Part shown: positions 1 through 12,100 of the stretch, one piece after another
Layout of the letters: every line of letters starts with the position of its first letter
Position numbering within the stretch: position 1 is the stretch's first letter
Source: Sipunculus nudus
Taxonomy: Eukaryota > Annelida > Sipuncula > Golfingiida > Sipunculidae
Direction of reading: 5' to 3'
Assembly: GCA_026874595.1 (NCBI GenBank)
Contig: CM049317.1
Span: 60,422,618 to 60,486,617 of the forward strand
DNA: 64,000 bases
The notes under the pieces: generated by a model
Seen by the model: only the letters and a program-made list of their open reading frames with translations
What the model was told of the DNA's origin: nothing
Databases searched by the model: none
Program-made: the position numbers and the translations under genes

Positions 1-1
1 C

Positions 2-136
2 TTAATTTCTGCACTGTTCATGATACGCGTGGGCATTGCGTAGGTCCCTCCATGTGGGAGGTAAGCCGTCCAGCAGGTGCTTGTTACATCTATGACACTG
101 AGCAGAAAACAGGCTGGAGTAACTTTTAAACCAGGT
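2..136 (-). CDS. MED27: MED27 exon 8 with stop codon
   Basis: Residues 263-306 and the TAA stop at 4-2. Acceptor tttttacag lies above 136. It encodes TWFKSYSSLFSAQCHRC, NKHLLDGLPPTWRDL and HEQCRN. CxxC plus HxxxC is the probable zinc-binding C-terminal signature. The 3' UTR and poly(A) site fall outside the window. Confidence 0.95.
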   Translation of the reverse strand, partial: TWFKSYSSLFSAQCHRCNKHLLDGLPPTWRDLRNAHAYHEQCRN

Positions 137-3100
137 CTGTAAAAAGAAGAAAGTTTAATGTTTATTATTAATAATTAAAGTATAGCATAAAAAGGTGTCT
201 GTTTAAAGCAAATGCAGGCAACACTGCTACTTTTGTTTACACACAATTTTTTTCTAGAGTTAACCATTTTATACATTTCCCCTTCATTTTATGATTTATT
301 TAAATACATGTATTGCTTTACATCGGTTAAAATTCATTAAACAAACATTTGGCACAAAAAGACAAGATCAAGAGTACAGTCATAATATGAAACCTGTCTG
401 ACAGGCCGCCTATCTAGTGAACCGAGTGAACTGAATACATTCACATTGATTATAACCAATCTGTCTTATAAAACTGCCTGTGAATTTAAGACCATTTTTA
501 GCTGGTCGTATGGGTGGTCTTATTACACAGGTTTCATTGGATCAAGTTTTACCACCCATACTGGTTGGTTAAGTATGCAGCACATAATTTTTCTCAATAA
601 AATTACAATCAAGGGGTTGTCTACACATCCATCACACTTACTTAGCAATTTCCAGGTGGCTTAACATATGCTCAGATTCTGTTAGTGCTATGCATATGTT
701 CATGGCTATGATAGTTTTTAACAAACAGACCATAGAATGAATTAAAATATCATAAAATATGGATTAATAAAAGGATTATCCTCATCAGTCTGTATGTCAT
801 TTCTGTCACTAAGAGTGTCAGTTGTGGTATCACTTGTTTAGTATTTAATATCTACGACAATATTTAATACAAAATGCTTAAAATATATTTTACACATTTC
901 TATAAGTAATGGTTGATCTCCACTTACCAAAAAAGACTTGATTGCCAGCTCAGGGTAAAAAGGGGAATAAAAATGAAGCATGGCTGAATTTGTGTGGTCT
1001 GTCACCTGCAAACACAAAGTTAATAAAACAAAATAAATACATTACATCATACTTACAGTTAATTATTCTGGTTGTCTGTGCGCTAAGAAATTAAAATTTA
1101 ATGTTGTTTTTGGTATTATTGAAAATACTCATTTAAGTGAATGAAAAATAACTATAATTTCACATTTGTTTTGTAAAAAAAATTTGCTGCAAATTAGTAG
1201 CGTGTAAATGTTGATGTCACACATTTTTTCCTGTATAATTATTTGTTGCCTGTGGAGCTTATGGCATCCTTGGAGCTATGGACCTGTGGCCTTTTATTCC
1301 TGAATTAAGTACTTCTTCATGACATCATACGCACTCATGGATACAAAACAAGTTTTGTTGTCATTTGGTAATATAGTGCTGTGAAATTATTTAAACTGAA
1401 TATTAAATGCTCCATTCAAAACTACTTCAGTAACTGATGTATGACCTAAGGGCTAACAAAAAGATTGCATGAGTGCAGTTGTCTTGTTAGATTTTACCTC
1501 GGACGAGTCACAGGAGACAGTCATTATTGGCTGGTCATTTGTTCAGGTGGTGGTCAAGAGGAGTTTCACTGAATATTAACTACTTAAATGAATTGACAAT
1601 GAGGTTACTACCATATCAAAATTTTACCATTAAAGTTAGATCAGATCTCAGCAAAAAAAGGTAAAATCATATTACCCTGAAACATATGAAACCAGCATTA
1701 AATTTTGGAACAATAAATTGTTATGAAACATAATTCTCTTATGGATGGAACCTTATTTTTTTGCATAAAATGTAAATAGAAATTAATAAATATGTGTAGA
1801 ATTTCTTCAAATCTTAAGTCTATGAATATATTTGGCACCTTAAACATGCGAAAGCAAGTAACTCACTTTTTGGAAAACTTGGTACTTGGACTGTGACCAG
1901 ATATCAAGCTGAAATACATGTCAGCACAAGTTACTCAACATAAAACATAGTTGAAATAATGTTAACAGGTAATTGGTACACTCTTGTGCTATCTCTATAA
2001 TGAATGACATTGCATGACAATAACCACAATATTACACTTTCAATTTGCAAGAATTTTACACTGATTTATAACTATTTTATAATAATTTATCTGAAATCTC
2101 ATAAATAACTTTTTTTCTACAGTAAATTCTTAATTCAGAAAAAAATATAAATAACTGAAACTCATATAACATTCATAAAGGATTTTATCTGAAAGTATTC
2201 ATGCAAAAGAAAACATTTAATACTCATGATAAAATACCCATTTAATATCATTAAAATAATTTATCTTAAACCAAGGAAACATATATTGCTACAAGCCTCA
2301 AGTACATAACCAAAGCGTTATGTCCAAGATTGAGAGTATGAAAATATTTAATTATGAGGGTTATGATGCCACAGCAGATGCACTGGTTCAGTGTGAAACT
2401 TACCTTTCTCCTAGTACAAAACTTTATCTGCTTGGGGAGGGGGGGGGGGGGGGGGATGCCAGAACTGGTGTAATCAGACCAAAGAGAGCATGTGTCACAT
2501 GGTTAAAGTTTGGAGCTGGATGCACAATGCAATATCATGCTCTCATTGGTCTGATAACAATTTTTTGCCCTGTGTTAGCCTGGTGGTGGAACCCATAGAA
2601 AATTTATATATCCATATGAAGTTTGAAACAAATCAGTCAATCAAAACTGGAATAATCATCCAGAAAAATATTTGCGGACAGGCGTTTCGACAAGGTGATT
2701 CCTACAGGACACCTGCTTTTCCAAAGAGGGCTCCTAATTACACTTTACAGGCTGAATTGTTAATAGCACTCTGCAGTACCTGGCCATTTGCTGTTTGGAA
2801 ATCTTCATCAAAACTTTTGATGACAACTCTCTCTACAATTAAACCTCTCATTATCATGATGGCCTTCAGTGTTCTGCCTAAAATGGTCTGAAATTAAATG
2901 AAAATATGCATAAAATGTAAAAAATCATGGCATCCAAGGCTTAAACTCTACATTTAAATCAGTCTGAATCTCATTTATATTAGACCCATAAAATATATAT
3001 AATTTTAAACCTAGTACAACATTCTTTCTGGTGGTGTATGTATTGTTGAAATTTCCATTCTTTTTCATATGATGTTTTAATATTGATAAAAAATAAAAAT

Positions 3101-6100
3101 ATTTTTTTAAAGAGAGAGAGAGAGCAAGTTCATGTATATACCAGTGCAAGTGCATATGCTTACTGCTGACATTTTTAAAGTTTTACTCAATCCCAGGTAG
3201 AACTAAATAGCCCCTCTTTTTAAAAAAACTAAGATTTTTTTCAGTAATTTTAAAAAAATAAAATAGGTTATATCGATTTCCATGCATTTTATTATGCCTT
3301 ATCACTAATTCACTGCTGGACTGTATGTAATGTATGCCCAGACACTACCATTACTCAATGCAGAGAAATGACGGACTGGCTTTTTAAAATTTCTATAATA
3401 ACTAAATGATTGTTTGATTTTTAATTCTGTTGGAAAAGTTCCCAACAAATTTCATGAAAATAAAATTCTGAACCCACAGTAAGCAAAATAAATTTAAAAC
3501 ACATACTTGTAATACTGCTGGTGTTCCTACAGGCCTGGACAGGGAAATGTTGAGGTCCGGGAAAAACCGCAACAAGGTCGGCAAGAAGTTGTCTACAGGC
3601 CTGCAAATAAAACAAATAACAAAGTTTATTAGTTTTTATTGTAATATAAGATTTTTTAAAAGAACATGTACACACTCCCTCTTTTTGTCGCACCATTGCA
3701 GATTATTAGAAGGTACTGAGTTACATCAGTAAACAATCCAGAGACCTTGTTAGAGGAAAGAAACTGTTTCTCAAATGACCCATCTAAAGTTGATTGACTT
3801 AATTAAGGCCGTCTATTCATATATAAGTTAATACAGGAAATTCAGCCTGGATTTGCCAAATGTTGCAAATATTGATATATTTATAAAATATGAGTATGTT
3901 TTTTTAATAACCGGTAAATGTTTTTTTAAATAACCACTTCATAGCTATAGCTCAGCAATGGTAGAAGTTTCACAGTCCAGATCAAGTCAACAAAAATCTG
4001 ATGTTTCATCAATTGCCCTAAATTTGCATTGATATGAATACCTGTGTCCTAACACACATTCAGAATTATTTATTACAAGGTTTTCTAATTCAAAACAAAG
4101 ATAAACCTGAAAACATCACAAGCACCCCTGTGACCAAAATAGAAGGAATAAATTGTTTTATACACACATATTTTATGATTATTCTATTTAATAAAAGTTT
4201 AAAGGTTGGGGTTTATTGTCTGATATCACCGATGATGTCTGCCTCATCAAACTTTACACTTTGCCTTTCTGGTCTTTCGGGCCTGTTCATTCTTGAAGCT
4301 TTTCTCAGCCCCCCCCCCCCCCCCCCCCCCCCCCGGGGGAGCATACAACTAAGCAGCCATAACAGGCGCTTGAAGGTAATTTGTTCTGCATCTGCCTGCA
4401 GCCTATGAAAAGTATCCATTCACTCATGGGTTGAGAGACAAACCCTTGTGGTGAAGCCTTTAGCTAGGAGTCTTAGCACACATGTAAGTAAGAACGGGAT
4501 GTGAACTCACAAATGACTGTGAGATAATACGGGTATTAAGTTACTGGCCATTTTGATCAAATTTAACCCTGGACTTACTGTGTGATATTACTAGCCATCT
4601 TCCTCATGTTTAACCCTGGACTTACTGTGTGATAGCATGTGTATTACTAACCATCTTCCTCATGTTTAACCCTGGACATACTGTGTTATAGCATGTGTAT
4701 TACTAGCCGTCTTCCTCATGTTTAACCCTTGACTTACTGTGTTTTAGCATGTGTATTACTAGCCGTCTTCCTCATGTTTAACCCTTGACTTACTGTGTTT
4801 TTGCATGTGTATTACTAGCCATCTTCCTCATGTTTAACCCTTGACTTACTGTGTTATAGCATGTGTATTACCAACCATCTTCCTCATGTTTAACCCTGGA
4901 CTTACTGTGTTATAACATGTGTATTACTACCCATCTTCCTCATGTTTAACTCTTGACTTACTGTGTGATAGCATGTGTATTACTAACCATCTTCCTCATG
5001 TTTAACCTTTGACTTACTGTGTTATAGCATTGTATTACTAGCCATCTTCCTCATGTTTAACCCTGGACTTACTGTGTGATAGCATGTGTATTACTAGCCA
5101 TCTTCCTCATGTTTAACCCTGGACATACTGTGTTATAGCATGTGTATTACTAGCCGTCTTCCTCATGTTTAACCCTTGACTTACTGTGTTTTAGCATGTG
5201 TATTACTAGCCGTCTTCCTCATGTTTAACCCTTGACTTACTGTGTTATAGCATGTGTATTACTAGCCATCTCCCTCATGTTTAACTCTTGACTTACTGTG
5301 TTTTAGCATGTGTATTAGTAGCCATCTTCCTCATGTTTAACCCTTGACTTACTGTGTTTTAGCATGTGTATTACCAGCCATCTTCCTCATGTTTAACCCT
5401 TGACTTACTGTGTTTTAGCATGTGTATTACTAGCCATCTTCCTCATGTTTAACCCTTGACTTACTGTGTTTTAGCATGTGTATTACTAGCCGTCTTCCTC
5501 ATGTTTAACCCTTGACTTACTGTGTTATAGCATGTGTATTACTAGCCATCTCCCTCATGTTTAACCCTTGACTTACTGTGTTTTAGCATGTGTATTACTA
5601 GCCATCTTCCTCATGTTTAACCCTTGACTTACTGTGTTTTAGCATGTGTATTACTAGCCATCTCCCTCATGTTTAACTCTTGACTTACTGTGTTTTAGCA
5701 TGTGTATTACTAACCATCTTCCTCATGTTTAACCTTTGACTTACTGTGTTATAGCATTGTATTACTAGCCATCTTCCTCATGTTTAACCCTGGACTTACT
5801 GTGTTATAGCATGTGTATTACTAGCCATCTTCCTCATGTTTAACTCTTGACTTACTGTGTGATAGCATGTGTATTACTAACCATCTTCCTCATGTTTAAC
5901 CCTGGACTTACTGTGTTATAGCATGTGTATTACTAGCCATCTTCCTCATGTTTAACCTTTGACTTACTGTGTTATAGCATTGTATTACTAGCCATCTTCC
6001 TCATGTTTAACTCTTGACTTACTGTGTTTTAGCATGTGTATTACTAACCATCTTCCTCATGTTTAACCTTTGACTTACTGTGTTATAGCATTGTATTACT

Positions 6101-9100
6101 AGCCATCTTCCTCATGTTTAACCCTGGACTTACTGTGTTATAGCATGTGTATTACTAGCCATCTTCCTCATGTTTAACTCTTGACTTACTGTGTGATAGC
6201 ATGTGTATTACTAACCATCTTCCTCATGTTTAACCCTGGACTTACTGTGTTATAGCATGTGTATTACTAGCCATCTTCCTCATGTTTAACCTTTGACTTA
6301 CTGTGTTATAGCATTGTATTACTAGCCATCTTCCTCATGTTTAACCCTGGACTTACTGTGTTATAGCATGTGTATTACTAGCCATCTTCCTCATGTTTAA
6401 CTCTTGACTTACTGTGTGATAGCATGTGTATTAGTAGCCATCTTCCTCATGTTTAACCCTGGACTTACTGTGTTATAACATGTGTATTACTAGCCATCTT
6501 CCTCATGTTTAACCCTGGACTTACTGTGTTATAGCATGTGTATTACTAGCCATCTTTCTCATGTTCAACCTTTGACTTACTGTGTTATAGCATTGTATTA
6601 CTAGCCATCTTCCTCATGTTTAACCCTGGACTTACTGTGTGATAGCATGTGTATTACTAGCCATCTTCCTCATGTTTAACCATTGACTTACTGTGTTATA
6701 GCATGTGTATTACTAGCCGTCTTCCTCATGTTTAACCCTTGACTTACTGTGTTTTAGCATGTGTATTACTAGCCGTCTTCCTCATGTTTAACCCTTGACT
6801 TACTGTGTTTTAGCATGTGTATTACTAGCCGTCTCCCTCATTTTTAACCCTTGATTTACTGTGTTATAGCATGTGTATTACTAGCCGTCTCCCTCATGTT
6901 TAACCCTGGATTTACTGTGTGATAGCATGTGTATTACTAGCCGTCTTCCTCATGTTTAACCTTTGACTTACTGTGTGATAGTATGTGTATTACTAGCCGT
7001 CTTCCTCATGTTTAACCCTTGACTTACTGTGTTATAGCATGTGTATTACTACCCATTTTCCTAATGTTTAACCTTTGACTTACTGTGTGATAGCATGTGT
7101 ATTACTAGCCGTCTTCCTCATGATTAACCCTTGACTTACTGTGTTTTAGCATGGGTATTACAAGCCGTCTTCCTCATGTTTAACCCTTGACTTACTGTGT
7201 TATAACATGTGTATTACTAGCCATCTCCCTCATGTTTAACCTTTGACTTACTGTGTTATAACATGTGTATTACTAGCCATCTTCCTCATGTTTAACCCTT
7301 GACTTACTGTGTGATAGCAGGTGTATTACTAGCCATCTTCCTCATGTTTAACCCTGGACTTACTGTGTTATAACATGTGTATTACTAGCCGTCTTCCTCA
7401 TGTTTAACCCTTGACTTACTGTGTTTTAGCATGTGTATTACTACCCATCTTCCTCATGTTTAACCTTTGACTTACTGTGTTATAACATGTGTATTACTAG
7501 CCATCTTCCTCATGTTTAACCCTTGACTTACTGTGTGATAGCAGGTGTATTACTAGCCGTCTTCCTCATGTTTAACCCTGGACTTACTGTGTTATAACAT
7601 GTGTATTACTAGCCATCTTCCTCATGTTTAACCCTTGACTTACTGTGTTATAGCATTTGTATTACTAGCCATCTTCCACATGTTTGACCCTGGACTTACT
7701 ATGTGGTAGCATGTGTATTACTAGCCATCTTCCTCATGTTTAACCCTGGACTTACTGTGTTATAGCATGTGTATTAGTAGCCATCTTCCTCATGTTTAAC
7801 CCTTGACTTACTGTGTGATAGCATGTGTATTACTAGCCATCTTCCTCATGTTTAACCCTGGACATACTGTGTCATAGCATGTGTATTACTAGCCGTCTTC
7901 CTCATGTTTAACCCTGGACATACTGTGTCATAGCATGTGTATTACTAGCCGTCTTCCTCATGTTTAACCCTGGACTTACTATGTGGTAGCATGTGTATTA
8001 CTAGCCATCTTCCACATGTTTAACCCTGGACTTACTGTGTGATAGCATTGTATTACTAGCCATCTTCCTCATGTTTAACCTTTGACTTACTGTGTTATAG
8101 CATTGTATTACTAGCCATCTTCCTCATGTTTAACCCTTGACTTACTGTGTTTTAGCATGTGTATTACCAGCCGTCTTCCTCATGTTTAACCCTTGACTTA
8201 CTGTGTTATAACATGTGTATTACTAGCCGTCTTCCTCATGTTTAACCCTTGACTTACTGTGTTATAACATGTGTATTACCAGCCGTCTTCCTCATGTTTA
8301 ACCCTTGACTTACTGTGTTATAACATGTGTATTACCAGCCGTCTTCCTCATGTTTAACCCTTGACTTACTGTGTTATAACATGTGTATTACTAGCCGTCT
8401 TCCTCATGTTTAACCCTTGACTTACTGTGTTATAGCATGTGTATTACTAGCCATCTTCCACATGTTTAACCCTTGACTTACTGTGTTATAACATGTGTAT
8501 TACCAACCATCTTCCTCATGTTTAACCTTTGACTTACTGTGTTATAGCATGTGTATTACTAGCCATCTTCCTCATGTTTAACCTTTGACTTACTGTGTTA
8601 TAGCATTGTATTACTAGCCATCTTCCTCATGTTTAACCCTTGACTTACTGTGTTTTAGCATGTGTATTACCAGCCGTCTTCCTCATGTTTAACCCTTGAC
8701 TTACTGTGTTATAACATGTGTATTACTAGCCGTCTTCCTCATGTTTAACCCTTGACTTACTGTGTTATAGCATGTGTATTACTAGCCATCTTCCACATGT
8801 TTAACCCTGGACATACTGTGTCATAGCATGTGTATTACTAGCCGTCTTCCTCATGTTTAACCCTGGACTTACTATGTGGTAGCATGTGTATTACTAGCCG
8901 TCTTCCTCATGTTTAACCCTTGACTTACTGTGTTATAACATGTGTATTACTAGCTGTCTTCCTCATGTTTAACCCTTGACTTACTGTGTTATAGCATGTG
9001 TATTACTAGCCATCTTCCACATGTTTAACCCTTGACTTACTGTGTCATAGCATGTGTATTACTACCCATCTTCCACATGTTTAACCCTTGACTTACTGTG

Positions 9101-12100
9101 TTTTAGCATGTGTATTACTACCCATCTTCCTCATGTTTAACCCTTGACTTACTGTGTTATAACATGTGTATTACTAGCCATCTTCCTCATGTATAACCCT
9201 TGACTTACTGTATTAAAGCATTTGTATTACTAGCCATCTTCCTCATGTTTAACTGTGGACTTACTGTGTGATAGCATGTGTATTACTAGCCATCTTCCTC
9301 ATGTTTAACCCTTGACTTACTGTGTCATAGCATGTGTATTACTAGCCATCTTCCTCATGTTTAACTGTGGACTTACTGTGTGATAACATGTGTATTACTA
9401 GCCATCTCCCTCATGTTTAACCCTGGACATACTGTGTCATAGCATGTGTATTACTAGCCGTCTTCCTCATGTTTAACCCTGGACTTACTATGTGGTAGCA
9501 TGTGTATTACTAGCCATCTTCCTCATGTTTAACCCTTGACTTACTGTGTTATAACATGTGTATTACTAGCCGTCTTCCTCATGTTTAACCCTTGACTTAC
9601 TGTGTTATAGCATGTGTATTACTAGCCATCTTCCACATGTTTAACCCTTGACTTACTGTGTCATAGCATGTGTATTACTAGCCATCTTCCACATGTTTAA
9701 CCCTTGACTTACTGTGTTTTAGCATGTGTATTACTACCCATCTTCCTCATGTTTAACCCTTGACTTACTGTGTTATAACATGTGTATTACTAGCCATCTT
9801 CCTCATGTATAACCCTTGACTTACTGTATTAAAGCATTTGTATTACTAGCCATCTTCCTCATGTTTAACTGTGGACTTACTGTGTGATAGCATGTGTATT
9901 ACTAGCCATCTTCCTCATGTTTAACCCTTGACTTACTGTGTTTTAGCATGTGTATTACTAGCCATCTTCCTCATGTTTAACCCTTGACTTACTGTGTTAT
10001 AGCATGTGTATTACTAGCCATCTTCCTCATGTTTAACCCTGGACTTACTGTGTGATAGCATGTGTATTACTACCCATCTTCCTCATGTTTAACCCTTGAC
10101 TTACTGTGTTTTAGCATGTGTATTACTAGCCATCTTCCTCATGTTTAACCCTTGACTTACTGTGTTATAGCATGTGTATTACTAGCCATCTTCCTCATGT
10201 TTAACCCTGGACTTACTGTGTGATAGCATGTGTATTACTAGCCATCTTCCTCATGTTTAACCCTTGACTTACTGTGTTATAGCATTTGTATTACTAGCCA
10301 TCTTCCTCATGTTTAACCCTGGACTTACTGTGTGATAGCATGTGTATTACTAGCCATCTTCCTCATGTTTAACCCTTGACTTACTGTGTGATAGCATGTG
10401 TATTACTAGCCATCTTCCTCATGTTTAACCCTTGACTTACTGTGTGATAGCATGTGTATTACTAGCCATCTTCCTCATGTTTAACCCTTGACTTACTGTG
10501 TTTTAGCATGTGTATTACTAGCCATCTTCCTCATGATTAACCCTTGACTTACTGTGTTTTAGCATGTCTATTACTACCCATCTTCCTCATGATTAACCCT
10601 TGACTTACTGTGTTTTAGCATGTGTATTACTAGCCATCTTCCTCATGTTTAACCCTTGACTTACTGTGTTTTAGCATTGTATTACTAGCCATCTTCCTCA
10701 TGATTAACCCTTGACTTACTGTGTTTTAGCATGTCTATTACTACCCATCTTCCTCATGATTAACCCTTGACTTACTGTGTTTTAGCATGTGTATTACTAG
10801 CCATCTTCCTCATGTTTAACCCTTGACTTACTGTGTTTTAGCATTGTATTACTAGCCATCTTCCTCATGTTTAACCCTTGACTTACTGTGTTATAGCATG
10901 TGTATTACTAGCCATCTTCCTCATGTTTAACCCTTGACTTACTGTGTGATAGCATGTGTATTACTAGCCATCTTCCTCATGTTTAACCCTTGACTTACTG
11001 TGTTTTAGCATGTGTATTACTAGCCGTCTTCCTCATGTTTAACCCTTGACTTACTGTGTTATAGCATGTCTATTACTAGCCGTCTTCCTCATGATTAACC
11101 CTTGACTTACTGTGTTTTAGCATGTGTATTACTAGCCATCTTCCTCATGTTTAACCCTTGACTTACTGTGTTTTAGCATGTGTATTACTAGCCGTCTTCC
11201 TCATGTTTAACCCTTGACTTACTGTGTTTTAGCATGTGTATTACTAGCCATCTTCCTCATGTTTAACCCTTGACTTACTGTGTTTTAGCATGTGTATTAC
11301 TAGCCGTCTTCCTCATGATTAACCCTTGACTTACTGTGTTTTAGCATGTGTATTACTAGCCGTCTTCCTCATGATTAACCCTTGACTTACTGTGTTTTAG
11401 CATGTCTATTACTACCCATCTTCCTCATGTTTAACCCTTGACTTACTGTGTTTTAGCATGTGTATTACTAGCCGTCTTCCTCATGATTAACCCTTGACTT
11501 ACTGTGTTTTAGCATGTCTATTACTACCCATCTTCCTCATGTTTAACCCTTGACTTACTGTGTTTTAGCATGTGTATTACTACCCATCTTCCTCATGTTT
11601 AACCCTTGACTTACTGTGTTTTAGCATGTGTATTACTACCCATCTTCCTCATGTTTAACCCTTGACTTACTGTGTTTTAGCATGTGTATTACTAGCCATC
11701 TTCCTCATGATTAACCCTTGACTTACTGTGTTTTAGCATGTCTATTACTACCCATCTTCCTCATGATTAACCCTTGACTTACTGTGTTTTAGCATGTGTA
11801 TTACTAGCCATCTTCCTCATGTTTAACCCTTGACTTACTGTGTTTTAGCATTGTATTACTAGCCATCTTCCTCATGTTTAACCCTGGACTTACTGTGTTA
11901 TAGCATGTGTATTACTAGCCATCTTCCTCATGATTAACCCTTGACTTACTGTGTTTTAGCATGTCTATTACTACCCATCTTCCTCATGATTAACCCTTGA
12001 CTTACTGTGTTTTAGCATGTGTATTACTAGCCATCTTCCTCATGTTTAACCCTTGACTTACTGTGTTATAGCATTGTATTACTAGCCATCTTCCTCATGA

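Noticed and set aside
1854-1939. Near-repeat of the MED27 exon 6 donor region (caagtaactcac / caagttactcaa)
   Set aside because: 10 of 12 bases in AT-rich sequence is not significant by eye.
3527-3603. caggcctgtag repeated 66 bp apart at the MED27 exon 4 acceptor, as a fifth junction duplication
   Set aside because: Only 11 bases match and no flanking similarity is visible, so chance or codon constraint is possible.
4034-4419. Overlapping open frames with proline or glycine runs
   Set aside because: They are driven by the C26 homopolymer inside MED27 intron 3.
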